A stretch of 64,000 bases of DNA, taken from the NCBI GenBank assembly GCA_003576765.1, contig QEVP01000007.1:39811-103810 (forward strand), given 5' to 3'. This DNA comes from Pseudomonadota bacterium. GTDB lineage: Bacteria > Pseudomonadota > Alphaproteobacteria > Rhizobiales > Xanthobacteraceae. Within the stretch, counting starts at the first letter, position 1. The number at the start of each line of letters is the position of its first letter. Positions 1 through 8,955 of this stretch are shown here, piece by piece. Both the position numbers and the translations under genes were made by a program. The notes beneath the pieces were generated by a model, which saw only the letters and a program-made list of their open reading frames with translations, had not been told where the DNA came from and ran no database searches.

Positions 1-31
1 CATTGAGCAGGCTTGCAACCGGACCGCCTCC

Positions 32-1327
32 ATGCCCATTCGCCTCGACAACCGCAGCGCCGATTTCGCCGACCGTTTTGCCGCGTTTCTGGGTGCCAAG
101 CGCGAGGCCGCGCGCGACATCGAGGTGGCGGCGCGGGCCATCGTCGATGACGTTGCCGCGCGCGGCGACGCGGCGCTGATCGAGGCGACGCGCAAGTTCG
201 ACCGCTTCGCCGTCGATGCCGCGACCTTGCGCTTCACCGCCGCCGAGATCGCGGCGGCGGCCGCCGCCTGCGATGCCGCGACACTCGACGCCCTGCGGCT
301 GGCGCGCGAGCGCATCGAAGCCTTCCACCGCCGGCAGTTGCCGCGCGACGAGCGCTTCACCGACGCGCAGGGCGTCGAACTGGGCTGGCGCTGGAGTGCG
401 GTCGAGGCGGTCGGCCTTTACGTCCCCGGCGGCACCGCCGCCTATCCGTCCTCGGTGCTGATGAACGCGGTGCCGGCCAAGGTGGCCGGCGTCGACCGCA
501 TCGTCATGGTGGTGCCGACGCCGGACGGTGCCGTCAATCCGCTGGTGCTGGCGGCGGCCAAGCTGGCCGGAGTCGATGAGATCTACCGCGTCGGCGGCGC
601 CCAGGCGATCGCGGCGCTGGCCCATGGCACCGCCACCATCGCTCCCGTCGCAAAAATCGTCGGGCCCGGCAATGCCTATGTTGCCGCCGCCAAGCGGCTG
701 GTGTTCGGGCGGGTCGGCATCGACATGATCGCCGGTCCCTCCGAGGTGCTGGTGATCGCCGACGATGAGGCCAATGCCGGCTGGATCGCTGCCGACCTCC
801 TGGCGCAGGCCGAGCACGACGCCAACGCGCAGGCGATCCTGATCACCGACAGCGCGCGGCTCGCCGCCGAAGTCGAGCACACGGTGACCGCGCAGCTCGC
901 CACGCTGCCGCGGGCCGAGATCGCGCGCGCCTCGTGGGAGACCTATGGCGCCATCGTGCTGGTGGACCGCCTCGATGCCGCGATTGCCCTTGCCGACCGC
1001 ATTGCCGCCGAGCACCTCGAGATCGTCACCGCCGACCCGGAGGCGTTTGCCGCGCGCATCCGCAACGTCGGCGCCATCTTCCTCGGCCCCCACACCCCGG
1101 AGGCGATCGGCGACTATGTCGGCGGCTCCAACCATGTGCTGCCGACGGCGCGCTCGGCGCGGTTTTCCTCCGGGCTCGGCGTGCTTGACTTCATGAAGCG
1201 AACGTCGATCCTGAAGTGCGGCCCGGAGCAACTGCGCGCGCTGGGGCCGGCCGCCATCACGCTCGGCCGGGCGGAGGGACTGGAGGCTCATGCGCGCTCG
1301 GTCGGAGTGCGCCTCAACCTGCGATGA
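32..1327 (+). CDS. hisD: Histidinol dehydrogenase
   Basis: Catalyses the last two steps of histidine synthesis, oxidising L-histidinol to L-histidine with two NAD+, in the cytoplasm. The 431-residue length is normal for HisD. Visible family residues are the [12 protein letters not shown] segment (211-222), the [10 protein letters not shown] segment (230-239), the zinc-ligand positions Q259, H262, D361 and H420, and the catalytic Glu-His pair at E327-H328. The gene stop overlaps the next start as ATGA, so the downstream UPF0262 gene is probably translated by coupling. The first 31 bases of the window are leader or the tail of an upstream gene and cannot be assigned. Identification is secure. 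Confidence 0.97.
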   Translation: MPIRLDNRSADFADRFAAFLGAKREAARDIEVAARAIVDDVAARGDAALIEATRKFDRFAVDAATLRFTAAEIAAAAAACDAATLDALRLARERIEAFHRRQLPRDERFTDAQGVELGWRWSAVEAVGLYVPGGTAAYPSSVLMNAVPAKVAGVDRIVMVVPTPDGAVNPLVLAAAKLAGVDEIYRVGGAQAIAALAHGTATIAPVAKIVGPGNAYVAAAKRLVFGRVGIDMIAGPSEVLVIADDEANAGWIAADLLAQAEHDANAQAILITDSARLAAEVEHTVTAQLATLPRAEIARASWETYGAIVLVDRLDAAIALADRIAAEHLEIVTADPEAFAARIRNVGAIFLGPHTPEAIGDYVGGSNHVLPTARSARFSSGLGVLDFMKRTSILKCGPEQLRALGPAAITLGRAEGLEAHARSVGVRLNLR

Positions 1328-1818
1328 GCAAGCCGCCGCCCAAGGACGACGCCCGGAACCGCATCACGGCGGTTATCCTCGATGAGGACTCGATCGGCCG
1401 TACCGGGCCGGACATCGAGCACGAGCGCGCCATCGCGATCTACGACCTGATCGAGCAGAACCTGTTCGCGCCGGAAGGCGCCGACGGCGGCCCCTATACG
1501 CTGCACATCGCCATCACCGGCAGCCGGCTGATGTTCGACATCCGCCGCGAGAACGGCGAGCCGGTGGTCGCGCACCTGCTGTCGCTGACGCCGTTCCGGC
1601 GCATCGTGAAGGACTACTTCATGATCTGCGACAGCTATTACGAGGCGATCCGCACCGCGACGCCGGACCGCATCGAGGCCATCGACATGGGGCGGCGCGG
1701 TATCCACGACGAGGGCTCGCGCACGCTGATGGAGCGGCTGAACGGCAAGGTGCGCGTCGATTTTGAAACCGCGCGGCGGCTGTTCACGCTGATTTCCGTG
1801 CTGCACTGGAAGGGCTGA
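1324..1818 (+). CDS. UPF0262 family protein
   Basis: A 164-residue conserved alphaproteobacterial protein of unknown biochemical function, soluble and without signal peptide or membrane segment. Recognised from the family-typical segments [13 protein letters not shown] near the N-terminus, [11 protein letters not shown] in the middle, and [12 protein letters not shown] near the C-terminus. The ATG at 1324 overlaps the hisD stop by four bases; the in-frame upstream extension to 1216 lies inside hisD and is rejected. It sits directly between hisD and a low-molecular-weight phosphatase gene, an arrangement I recall as common in Rhizobiales. No function should be inferred from the neighbours beyond co-expression. 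Confidence 0.9.
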   Translation: MSKPPPKDDARNRITAVILDEDSIGRTGPDIEHERAIAIYDLIEQNLFAPEGADGGPYTLHIAITGSRLMFDIRRENGEPVVAHLLSLTPFRRIVKDYFMICDSYYEAIRTATPDRIEAIDMGRRGIHDEGSRTLMERLNGKVRVDFETARRLFTLISVLHWKG

Positions 1819-1824
1819 GCGCGG

Positions 1825-2292
1825 ATGGCGGCGCCCCCGCGCGAGCGCGCCCCGCAATCCGTGCTGTTCGCATGCGGCCAGAACAGCGTGCGCTCGCCGA
1901 TGGCGGCGAGCCTGTTGCAGCGGATGTATCCGGACACGCTCTATGTGCGCTCCGCCGGCGTGCGCAAGGGCGAACTCGACCCGTTTGCGGTGAGCGTGAT
2001 GGCCGAGATCGGCTACGACATCTCGCACCACCGGCCGATCACCTTCGAGGAACTGGAGGACTGGGAGGGGCTCAACTTCGACCTGATCGTCACGCTGTCG
2101 CCGGAGGCGCATCACAAGGCGCTGGAACTGACGCGCACCATCGCCGCCGAGGTCGAATACTGGCCGACGCCGGATCCGGTCGATGTCGGCGATACCCGCG
2201 CGCAGCGGCTGGCCGCCTACCGCGAAGTGCTCGACAGCCTGTCGGAGCGCATCCAGCAGCGCTTCGCGAGGGGCCGGCTCGGCAACGAGTGA
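1825..2292 (+). CDS. Low-molecular-weight phosphotyrosine phosphatase / ArsC-like protein
   Basis: A 155-residue protein of the low-molecular-weight protein tyrosine phosphatase superfamily, which also contains thioredoxin-coupled arsenate reductases. The phosphate-binding loop CX5R is visible as C17-GQNSV-R23 followed by Ser24, and a late DP pair in the PTPDP segment (about residue 113) fits the general-acid Asp position. It starts six bases after the UPF0262 stop, so it belongs to the hisD operon. The substrate is unknown; no arsenic-resistance genes are adjacent, so a regulatory phosphatase is more likely than an arsenate reductase. Confidence 0.85.
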   Translation: MAAPPRERAPQSVLFACGQNSVRSPMAASLLQRMYPDTLYVRSAGVRKGELDPFAVSVMAEIGYDISHHRPITFEELEDWEGLNFDLIVTLSPEAHHKALELTRTIAAEVEYWPTPDPVDVGDTRAQRLAAYREVLDSLSERIQQRFARGRLGNE

Positions 2293-2376
2293 CGCCGCCG
2301 CCGGCCGGCTTGCGCGGTTGTGAGGCGGTGTGCGTTCGGCTACACCCGTGCCATCGTCTCATCGCTCAAGTGGGTC

Positions 2377-3000
2377 ATGTCGCTCCGTCCGAAACTCGTT
2401 CTCGCCTCGGCCTCGCCGCGCCGTCTCACCTTGCTCAACCAGGCCGGCATCGCGGCCGACGCGCTGCGCCCGGTCGATCTCGACGAGACCCCGACGCGGG
2501 GCGAACTGCCGCGCGCCTGCGCCACCCGCCTGGCTCATGCCAAGGCTACGGCGGCGCTCGAAACCGTCAGGCGTGACGACGACCTCAATGGCGCCTTCAT
2601 TCTCGCCGCCGATACCGTGGTGGCGGTCGGCCGCCGCATCCTGCCCAAGGCGGAACTGGAGACCGAAGCCGAGCAATGCCTGCGGCTTCTGTCGGGGCGC
2701 AATCACCGCGTCTATACCGGGATCGTGCTGGTGACGCCGAAGGCGGCGTTCCGCCAGCGGCTGGTGGAGACGCGCGTGCGCTTCAAGCGGCTCAACGACG
2801 AGGACATCCGCGGCTATCTGGCGACCGGCGAGTGGCGCGGCAAGGCCGGCGGTTATGCCGTGCAGGGCATCGCCGGCTCGTTCGTGGTCAAGCTCTCCGG
2901 CTCCTACACCAATGTCGTCGGTCTGCCGCTCTACGAGACGGTCTCGCTGCTCGGCGGTGAGGGCTTTCCGATCCGCGAGGGCTGGTGCGATGCCGCCTGA
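2377..3000 (+). CDS. maf: Maf-family nucleotide pyrophosphatase
   Basis: House-cleaning nucleoside triphosphate pyrophosphatase that hydrolyses non-canonical nucleotides to monophosphates. The 207-residue protein starts with the Maf signature LASASPRR (residues 9-16 from the chosen ATG) and has the catalytic Asp in the AADTVV segment. The ATG at 2377 is chosen because [16 protein letters not shown] matches the family N-terminus; an ORF extension to 2320 adds 19 residues not expected in Maf. Its 3' end overlaps the start of yacG, indicating co-translation. The exact nucleotide preference cannot be read from the sequence. Confidence 0.93.
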   Translation: MSLRPKLVLASASPRRLTLLNQAGIAADALRPVDLDETPTRGELPRACATRLAHAKATAALETVRRDDDLNGAFILAADTVVAVGRRILPKAELETEAEQCLRLLSGRNHRVYTGIVLVTPKAAFRQRLVETRVRFKRLNDEDIRGYLATGEWRGKAGGYAVQGIAGSFVVKLSGSYTNVVGLPLYETVSLLGGEGFPIREGWCDAA

Positions 3001-3184
3001 GGGCAAGGGCAGCGCGGACGAACGCCCGCGCAGCATCCGGCCCTGTCCGGTGTGCGGCAAGCCGGCGACGCGCGAGGCGTGGCCGTTCTGCTCCGAGCGC
3101 TGCCGCGACGTCGATCTCCATCGCTGGCTGTCCGGCAGCTACGTCATCCCCGGCCGCGACGACGACGAGGAGACGCCGGGGTAG
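2990..3184 (+). CDS. yacG: DNA gyrase inhibitor YacG, zinc-binding
   Basis: A 64-residue zinc protein of the YacG family; in E. coli YacG binds the GyrB C-terminal region and inhibits gyrase. The zinc site is visible as [20 protein letters not shown] (residues 20-39), that is CxxC then CxxxC. The downstream sequence [12 protein letters not shown] is also family-typical and the C-terminus is acidic. The ATG at 2990 lies inside the last codons of maf, an 11-base overlap, which fits translational coupling in the hisD-maf operon. This gene is nearly hidden because the same frame is open much further upstream. Confidence 0.93.
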   Translation: MPPEGKGSADERPRSIRPCPVCGKPATREAWPFCSERCRDVDLHRWLSGSYVIPGRDDDEETPG

Positions 3185-3203
3185 CCGGGATTCGTGTTTC
3201 AGT

Positions 3204-3241
3204 CGTCATGCCCGGACTTTGATCCGGGCATCCACGTCTTT
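3204..3241. repeat. Dispersed palindromic repeat, family A (half copy)
   Basis: A short palindrome in which ATGCCCGG and CCGGGCAT flank a short spacer, followed by TCCACGTCTT. The same unit recurs at 6725-6816, 25785-25877 and 43447-43537 in longer head-to-head form. It lies downstream of yacG, in the convergent gap with the GST gene, so it could also act as a bidirectional transcription stop. Confidence 0.85.
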
Positions 3242-3258
3242 GCGACCCCCTCCCTTTA

Positions 3259-3296
3259 TCCCTCCCCCGCAAGCGGGGGAGGGTAGGGTGGGGGTG
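3259..3296. repeat. Dispersed palindromic repeat, family B
   Basis: The palindrome CCTCCCCCGC-AA-GCGGGGGAGG is followed by GTAGGGTGGGGGTG. A near-identical copy lies at 31745-31781. It sits directly after the family A unit in the same convergent gap. Both copies are intergenic and next to gene 3' ends. Confidence 0.85.
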
Positions 3297-3320
3297 GCCG
3301 GGACAAGCCCGGCCGGGCGC

Positions 3321-3923
3321 TTACGCCAGCCCCTCGCTCTTCAGCGCTTCCTGGACCTTCGGCCGCGCCGCCATGCGCGCCTTGTAGGCGGCGATGTTCT
3401 TCAGCGCCGACAGGTCGAGCTTCATGCCGTCGGCCCAGCGCAGCATGACATAGAGATAGCCGTCGGCGACGCTGAAGGTGCCCATCAGGTAGTCCTTGCC
3501 GGCGAGCTTCTCGTCCACGTACTTGAACTTGCCGAGCAGGCGGTCGCGGAAAAACCCTTTTGCGTCGTCGCTCAAGGCCGGCTGGAACAGCGGGCTGAAG
3601 TTCTTGTGCAGTTCGCTGGTCAGGAAGTTGAGCCATTCCTGCAAATGGTAGCGCTCGATGCTGCCGCAGGGCGGGGCGAGCTTCTTGTCGGCGGCCTTGT
3701 CGGCGATGGCCTGCACGATCACCGGACCTTCGGTCAACTGCTCGCCATCGTCGAGCACCAGCACCGGCACCTGGCCCTTCGGATTGACCTTCAGGAAATC
3801 GCCGCCGTCGGCAAGCTTCTTGGCCTTGAGGTCGACCTTGACGGTCTCGTGCGGGATCCCGGCTTCCAGCAGCGCGATGTGAGGCGACAGCGAGCAGGCG
3901 CCCGGCGAGTAATAGAGCTTCAT
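3321..3923 (-). CDS. Glutathione S-transferase, beta-class-like
   Basis: Cytosolic glutathione transferase of 200 residues. The N-terminal thioredoxin-fold domain begins MKLYYSPGACSLSPHIAL, where Cys10 is the residue characteristic of bacterial beta-class GSTs; NPKGQVPVL (about 47-55) is the cis-Pro glutathione-binding segment. The C-terminal half is the usual all-helical domain. It is transcribed divergently from a MarR regulator; the 149-bp shared gap contains a palindrome (4019-4034) that may be the regulator's operator. The natural electrophile is unknown. Confidence 0.92.
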   Translation of the reverse strand: MKLYYSPGACSLSPHIALLEAGIPHETVKVDLKAKKLADGGDFLKVNPKGQVPVLVLDDGEQLTEGPVIVQAIADKAADKKLAPPCGSIERYHLQEWLNFLTSELHKNFSPLFQPALSDDAKGFFRDRLLGKFKYVDEKLAGKDYLMGTFSVADGYLYVMLRWADGMKLDLSALKNIAAYKARMAARPKVQEALKSEGLA

Positions 3924-4018
3924 GATGGCATGTTCCTTCGGTTGCGGTCGCCGACCGTACGGCCGTGGACCGGGACGGGATCATGCGACTAAAAGCGCCG
4001 CCACGGCATAGTCAAGAT

Positions 4019-4034
4019 TGATGCAAGTGCATTA
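4019..4034. promoter_or_regulatory. Candidate MarR operator palindrome
   Basis: ATGCA-AG-TGCAT (4021-4032) is a perfect inverted repeat with one further matching pair outside. It lies in the divergent gap between the GST gene and the MarR gene, about 40 bases before the MarR start. MarR regulators usually bind short palindromes in such gaps and repress themselves and the divergent gene; that this is the bound site is inference. Confidence 0.5.
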
Positions 4035-4072
4035 GCTGGGGTAAGCTCTGCGCTGCACGCGGGGATGACGCC

Positions 4073-4561
4073 ATGAAACGCAAGCCGTCGCCGGAGGCTA
4101 CCGAGGCGTGGAGCCGCCTGATGCGGGTCCAGGGCCGGGTGCTGAGCGCCGTCGAGCAGGATTTGAAGAAGGCCGGCTTCCCGCCGCTGGCCTGGTACGA
4201 TGCGCTGTTCGAACTGTCGCGGGCCGAGGGTGGGGAGATGCGGCCGGTCGAGCTCGAGCGGCAGATGCTGATTCCGCAGTATTCGACCTCGCGCCTGATC
4301 GACCGGCTGGTCGAGGAGGGGCTGGCGGTACGCCGCGAATGCAAGCTCGACAAGCGTGGCCAGTACGTCGAGATCACCCAGGCCGGGCGCGAGTTGCAGA
4401 AAAGCATGTGGAGCGCCTACGCCGCGGCCATCGAGCGCCATATCGGCTCAAAACTGTCGGACGCCGACGCGGCGACGCTGAGCGGCCTGCTTGACCGGCT
4501 CGGCTGCTCCTGCGATGGAGCGCCACCGGCCCCGCTGCGAGACGCTGCGCCGGTGCGATGA
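4073..4561 (+). CDS. MarR-family transcriptional regulator
   Basis: A 162-residue winged-helix regulator. The body fits MarR: a helical N-terminal dimerisation segment, a DNA-recognition region around PVELERQMLIPQYSTSRLIDRL (about 60-81), then the wing VRRECKLDKRGQYVEIT, where DKRGQ corresponds to the conserved DxR-type wing. It is divergent from a GST gene, and MarR proteins often sense phenolic or electrophilic compounds and control detoxifying enzymes, so the GST is the likely target. The ligand is unknown. Glutamate-cysteine ligase follows 99 bases downstream, giving a glutathione theme. Confidence 0.9.
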   Translation: MKRKPSPEATEAWSRLMRVQGRVLSAVEQDLKKAGFPPLAWYDALFELSRAEGGEMRPVELERQMLIPQYSTSRLIDRLVEEGLAVRRECKLDKRGQYVEITQAGRELQKSMWSAYAAAIERHIGSKLSDADAATLSGLLDRLGCSCDGAPPAPLRDAAPVR

Positions 4562-4660
4562 CGCCTTCCTCCACCCGCCCGCCGCCGCTCGTCTCGCGCA
4601 GCGGCCGGCACCCCCGCCTGCACGCGTGCCCGCCGGCCGCGCGCCTATCCCGGATCGTCC

Positions 4661-6031
4661 ATGGCGCGTGACCAGATCGATATGACGCCCCTCACGTCGC
4701 GCGACGAACTGGTTGCGTGGCTGGAAGCGGGCTGCAAGCCGGCCGCCGACTTCCGCATCGGCACCGAGCACGAGAAGACACCGTTCACGCTGGCCGGCCA
4801 CCGTCCGGTGCCCTATGCCGGGCCGCGCGGCATCGGCGCGCTGCTGGAGGGCATGCAGCTTCTGCTCGGCTGGGAGGCAATCGTCGAGAACGACAACATC
4901 ATCGGGCTCTACGACGTCACCGGCGGCGGCGCCATTTCGCTCGAACCGGGCGGGCAGTTCGAACTGTCCGGCGCGCCGATCGAGACCGTGCATCAGACGC
5001 GGGCCGAACTGACCGCGCATCTCGCCCAGGTCCGCGAGGTGGCGAGGCCGCTCGGGATCGGCTTCCTCGGCCTCGGCATGACGCCGTCGTGGTCGCGTAC
5101 CGAGATTCCGGCAATGCCCAAGGGCCGCTACGGCATCATGACGCGCTACATGCCCAAGGTCGGCACGCTCGGCCTCGACATGATGTACCGAACCTGTACG
5201 GTGCAGGCCAATCTCGACTTCTCTTCGGAAGCCGACATGGTCAAGAAGCTGCGGGTGGCGCTGGCGTTGCAGCCGGTCGCGACCGCGCTGTTCGCCAACT
5301 CGCCGTTCACCGAAGGCAAGCCGAACGGTTTTCTGTCGTTCCGCTCGGAAATCTGGCGCGATACCGATGCCGACCGCACCGGCATGCTGCCGTGGGCGTT
5401 CGAGGACGGCATGGGGTTCGAGCGCTGGGTCGATTACGCGCTCGACGTGCCGATGTATTTCGTCAAGCGTGGCGAGAGCTATATCGACGTGTCGGGCTCC
5501 TCGTTCCGCGATTTCTTCGCAGGGCGCAACCCGCATCTGCCGGGCGAGCAGCCGACGTTGTCGGACTGGGCCAACCATCTCTCGACGATCTTTCCCGAGG
5601 TCAGGCTGAAACGCTACCTCGAGATGCGCGGCGCCGACAACGTGCCGTGGGAGCGGCTGTCGGCACTGCCGGCATTCTGGGTCGGGCTTCTGTACGATCA
5701 GGCGAGCCTCGATGGCGCCTGGGACTTGGTGCGCCGCTGGAGCGCCACTGAGCGGCAGGCGCTGCGCGATGACGTGCCGCGGCTCGCGCTCAAGGCGCGT
5801 ATCGGCAATCGCTCCGTCGCCGAGATCGCGCGCGACTGCCTGGCGCTGGCCGAGGCCGGCCTGCGTCGCCGCGGCCGCTGCGACCATATGGGGCGCGACG
5901 AGAGCTATCATCTCGCGCCGCTCGCGCGTACGCTCGACGAAGGCCGCACTCCGGCTGAAGAGATGCTGGAGAAGTTCCACGGCGTCTGGGGCGGCTCGGT
6001 CGAGCCGGCTTATGCCGACTACGCACTCTGA
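4661..6031 (+). CDS. gshA: Glutamate-cysteine ligase (plant/alphaproteobacterial type)
   Basis: ATP-dependent ligation of glutamate and cysteine, the first step of glutathione synthesis. At 456 residues it fits the GCS2 family shared by plants and alphaproteobacteria rather than the E. coli GshA type. Recognisable segments are FRIGTEHEKTPF (about 31-42), ISLEPGGQFELSGAP (about 106-120), and the substrate-site region GRYGIMTRYMPKVG. MARDQIDMTPLTSRDELVAWL matches the family N-terminus. No glutathione synthase (gshB) is in the window. The neighbouring GST makes a glutathione-centred location, though not one operon. Confidence 0.93.
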   Translation: MARDQIDMTPLTSRDELVAWLEAGCKPAADFRIGTEHEKTPFTLAGHRPVPYAGPRGIGALLEGMQLLLGWEAIVENDNIIGLYDVTGGGAISLEPGGQFELSGAPIETVHQTRAELTAHLAQVREVARPLGIGFLGLGMTPSWSRTEIPAMPKGRYGIMTRYMPKVGTLGLDMMYRTCTVQANLDFSSEADMVKKLRVALALQPVATALFANSPFTEGKPNGFLSFRSEIWRDTDADRTGMLPWAFEDGMGFERWVDYALDVPMYFVKRGESYIDVSGSSFRDFFAGRNPHLPGEQPTLSDWANHLSTIFPEVRLKRYLEMRGADNVPWERLSALPAFWVGLLYDQASLDGAWDLVRRWSATERQALRDDVPRLALKARIGNRSVAEIARDCLALAEAGLRRRGRCDHMGRDESYHLAPLARTLDEGRTPAEEMLEKFHGVWGGSVEPAYADYAL

Positions 6032-6138
6032 CGCCGGCGTCTCCGTTTCGCGTTCACCCGGCATACAGGATGGCGGCGACAGACTGACCAACGGGAGAGG
6101 CGTGCCGTGGCGCCGTCCTGCATCGAGAGCCGTCGGGG

Positions 6139-6681
6139 ATGCACAAAGTCTGGCTGATCATCGTTGTCGCAGTCATGCTCGGGGCGTTTGCGACGTCGCC
6201 CGAGGCATTGGCGCAGGCCGGCTTCGACCGGCCGGGCGGCGACTACAAGCGTCTCGCGCTGGATTCGGGCGATCCGGCCGAGTGCGCCATGATCTGCGAG
6301 CGCGACCGCCGCTGCCGGGCCTGGAGCTTCAGCTATCCGGCACAGCCCGGTGGCGCGATATGCCGCCTCAAGACCGGCGTGCCGAAGCGGACCAGCGATG
6401 CCTGCTGCGTATCCGGTGTGCGCGGCGCCGGCGTGGTCGAGAGCCGTACGCAGACGCTGGAGATGTCGATCGACCGCGTCGGCGGCGATTTGCGCGACTT
6501 CAGCCTCAAGGCCGACCAGGGCGGCGATGCCTGCCGCCGCGCCTGCGATGCCGACAACAGATGCCGGGCCTGGACTTTTGCGCGGGCCGGCTACGGCGGC
6601 CGCGAGCCGCGCTGCTTCCTCAAGAGCCAGATCAAGCCGCCGCGGCGCAGCCCGTGCTGCATCTCCGGTGTGGTGCGCTGA
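6139..6681 (+). CDS. Secreted protein with two PAN/Apple-like domains
   Basis: A 180-residue exported protein. Residues 1-27 form a signal peptide ending around ALAQA. The rest is two repeats of about 70 residues, each beginning FDRPGGDYK/DRVGGDLRDF, with cysteines in CAMICERDRRCRAWSF and CRRACDADNRCRAWTF, and each closing with a C...CC pattern. This is the disulfide arrangement of PAN/Apple modules, which bind proteins or carbohydrates. No catalytic motif is present. It stands alone between gshA and a repeat cluster; its partner is unknown. Confidence 0.8.
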   Translation: MHKVWLIIVVAVMLGAFATSPEALAQAGFDRPGGDYKRLALDSGDPAECAMICERDRRCRAWSFSYPAQPGGAICRLKTGVPKRTSDACCVSGVRGAGVVESRTQTLEMSIDRVGGDLRDFSLKADQGGDACRRACDADNRCRAWTFARAGYGGREPRCFLKSQIKPPRRSPCCISGVVR

Positions 6682-6724
6682 AACACGGCCCGATCGCGTT
6701 GAAGGATCATGGATAGCCATTCTC

Positions 6725-6816
6725 CGTCATGGCCGGGCCTGTCCCGGCCATCCACGTCTTGGTTTGCTGAGCAGCCGTCAAGACGTGGATGCCCGGCATA
6801 AAGCCGGACATGACGA
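6725..6816. repeat. Dispersed palindromic repeat, family A (full head-to-head copy)
   Basis: Two family A units face each other: CGTCATGGCCGG...CCGGCCATCCACGTCTT, a spacer of about 18 bases, then AAGACGTGGATGCCCGG...CCGGACATGACG. The whole element is a long imperfect inverted repeat of about 92 bases in the convergent gap between the PAN-domain gene and tldD. Confidence 0.9.
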
Positions 6817-6874
6817 TGGAATCGGCCTATGTATGACCCAATCCGATCTGAACGGATTCTGCGCCAATTCTTGA

Positions 6875-8305
6875 TCAGCCCGTGCCGCCGACGGTGATCG
6901 CGTCCATCCGCAGCGTCGGCTGGCCGACACCGACCGGCACGCCCTGGCCGTTCTTGCCGCAGGTGCCGATGCCGGCATCGAGCTGGAGGTCGTTGCCGAT
7001 CATGGTGATGCGGTTGAGGTCGGTCGGGCCGTTGCCGATCAGCATCACGCCCTTCAGCGGTGCGCCGACCTTGCCGCTCTCGATGCGGTAGGCTTCGGTG
7101 CACTGAAACACATACTTGCCTGAGGTGATATCGACCTGACCGCCGCCGAAGTTGACGGCATAGATGCCGTTCTTCACCGAGGCGATGATCTCCGCCGGCG
7201 CGCGGTCGCCCGCCAGCATGTAGGTGTTGGTCATGCGCGGCATCGGCACGTGAGCGTAGCTCTGGCGGCGGCCGTTGCCGGTCGGCTTCATGTTCATCAG
7301 CCGGGCGTTCTGGCGATCCTGCATGTAGCCGACCAGAATGCCGTCCTCGATCAGCACGGTGCGGCCCGACGGCGTACCCTCGTCGTCGATCGACAGCGAG
7401 CCGCGGCGCGCGGCGATGGTGCCGTCGTCCACCACGGTGACGCCCTTGGCCGCGACCTGCTGGCCCATCAGGCCGGCGAAGGCCGAGGTTTTCTTGCGGT
7501 TGAAGTCGCCTTCGAGGCCGTGGCCGACTGCCTCGTGCAGCATCACGCCAGGCCAGCCGGGGCCGAGCACGACGTCCATCTCGCCGGCGGGCGCCGCAAC
7601 CGACTCGAGATTGACCAGCGCCTGCCGCAACGCGCCGTCGGCGGCCTCGCGCCATGCGCCGGTCTCGATGAAGCGGGCATAGCCCTCGCGCCCGCCATAG
7701 CCGTGGCTGCCGCTTTCCTGGCGGTCGCCGGAGCCGGCCACCACCGAGACGTTGACCCGCACCAAGGGGCGGATGTCGCGGTAGCTCTCGCCGTCCGGGC
7801 GCAGGATTTCGACCACCTGCCAGGTGGCGCCGAGCGAGACCGAAACCTGCCGCACCCGCGGGTCCTTGTCGCGCAGGTAGGCATCGATCTCGGCGAGCAG
7901 CTTGACCTTGGCCTCGAAGGCCACGCCATCGAGCGGGTTGTCGTCGCCGTAGAGGCTGACGTTGGTGTGCGCCGGTGCCGCCGCGAAGCTGCCGGAATAG
8001 CCGCCGCGCACCGCGGCGACGGCGTCGGCGGCGCGCGTGAGTGCCGCGAGCGACATGTCGGAGGAATGCGCATAGCCGACCGCGTCGTCCTTCACCGCGC
8101 GCAAGCCGAACCCTTGCGCGGTGTCGTAGCTCGCCTGCTTGAGCCGGCCGTTGTCGAAGGCGAGCGCCTCCGACTGGCGGTATTCGAGAAACAGTTCGCC
8201 GTCGTCGGCGCCGGCAAGGCCGCGGGTCAGTTCCTTGCGGGCGGCGTCGCGGTCGAGGCCGGCGCGGTCGAACAGCGAAGAGGGAGCGGGAGGAGAAGCG
8301 GTCAT
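6875..8305 (-). CDS. tldD: Metalloprotease TldD
   Basis: Zinc protease subunit that works with TldE/PmbA in peptide maturation and degradation of unfolded peptides. The 476-residue length is normal. The metal motif HExxxH is visible in VMLHEAVGHGLEGD, and the segment HVPMPRMTNTYMLAGD near the end is strongly TldD-like. MTASPPAPSSLFDRAGLD is taken as the N-terminus; the open frame continues 246 codons further upstream but that extension overlaps the IalB-like gene in another frame and is not TldD. The partner pmbA is not in this window. Confidence 0.95.
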   Translation of the reverse strand: MTASPPAPSSLFDRAGLDRDAARKELTRGLAGADDGELFLEYRQSEALAFDNGRLKQASYDTAQGFGLRAVKDDAVGYAHSSDMSLAALTRAADAVAAVRGGYSGSFAAAPAHTNVSLYGDDNPLDGVAFEAKVKLLAEIDAYLRDKDPRVRQVSVSLGATWQVVEILRPDGESYRDIRPLVRVNVSVVAGSGDRQESGSHGYGGREGYARFIETGAWREAADGALRQALVNLESVAAPAGEMDVVLGPGWPGVMLHEAVGHGLEGDFNRKKTSAFAGLMGQQVAAKGVTVVDDGTIAARRGSLSIDDEGTPSGRTVLIEDGILVGYMQDRQNARLMNMKPTGNGRRQSYAHVPMPRMTNTYMLAGDRAPAEIIASVKNGIYAVNFGGGQVDITSGKYVFQCTEAYRIESGKVGAPLKGVMLIGNGPTDLNRITMIGNDLQLDAGIGTCGKNGQGVPVGVGQPTLRMDAITVGGTG

Positions 8306-8400
8306 GGCTGGCCTTGGTCGGGATCGCCGGCGCAATGGACCGCCGGCCGCCTCAAGATAGGAAGGATTGCCCCGGATGGCGAGCGCGGATCGCGACCTCG

Positions 8401-8955
8401 TTACGGCAGCTTGTCGTAGCCCTCGCCGAGGCCGTTGAGGCTGAGCGGGAAGCCGATGCCTTCCTCCGGCGTCTCGAAGATGATGAAGGTCGCGGTCTTG
8501 GCGTTGCGCAGCCGGCCGAGCAGGGTGTCGTCGAGCGTGACCTCGGCGACGCAGCCGTTGGGCAGGCAGCGCACGAAGCCGGCGCGGCCGACGTCCTGGT
8601 CGTCGAGCTTGAGCCCGAGCCCGGACGGCAGCAGCACGCCGAGCGGCGCCACCACCCGCATCAGCTTGCTCTTCTGGTCGGCGGTCTTGAGCACGATCAC
8701 GGTCAGGCCGGCGTTGGAGCGATCCTCGGCGACCACGCTCTGGATCAGCGCGCATTGCTCGCTCTTGGCGCCGGGCGGAGTGTCGCACCGGATCTGCCAG
8801 TCGCCGTGCACCGAGCGTACCGCGCCCTGCGCCAGCGCGCCGCCGGCGGCCGCCATCGTCATGAGAGCCGCGGCCAAAAGCCCGGCCGCAGCCGTCGGCA
8901 CAATCGCGAGCGGGCGGCGAAGCGGCGGTCGGAATCGTCGGTTTGTCGAGCCCAT
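8401..8955 (-). CDS. Invasion-associated locus B (IalB) family periplasmic protein
   Basis: Exported protein of 184 residues. From the chosen ATG at 8955 it has a basic N-region (RRFRPPLRR), a hydrophobic core and a cleavage site near GALAQ (about residue 43). The mature part shows the IalB pattern HGDWQIRC, EQCALIQ, a paired-cysteine segment RCLPNGC, and the final LSLNGLGEGYDKL. Bartonella IalB is linked to erythrocyte invasion, but homologues are widespread in free-living rhizobia and their role there is unknown. A longer frame to 9192 adds 79 residues before the signal peptide and is rejected. Confidence 0.85.
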   Translation of the reverse strand: MGSTNRRFRPPLRRPLAIVPTAAAGLLAAALMTMAAAGGALAQGAVRSVHGDWQIRCDTPPGAKSEQCALIQSVVAEDRSNAGLTVIVLKTADQKSKLMRVVAPLGVLLPSGLGLKLDDQDVGRAGFVRCLPNGCVAEVTLDDTLLGRLRNAKTATFIIFETPEEGIGFPLSLNGLGEGYDKLP

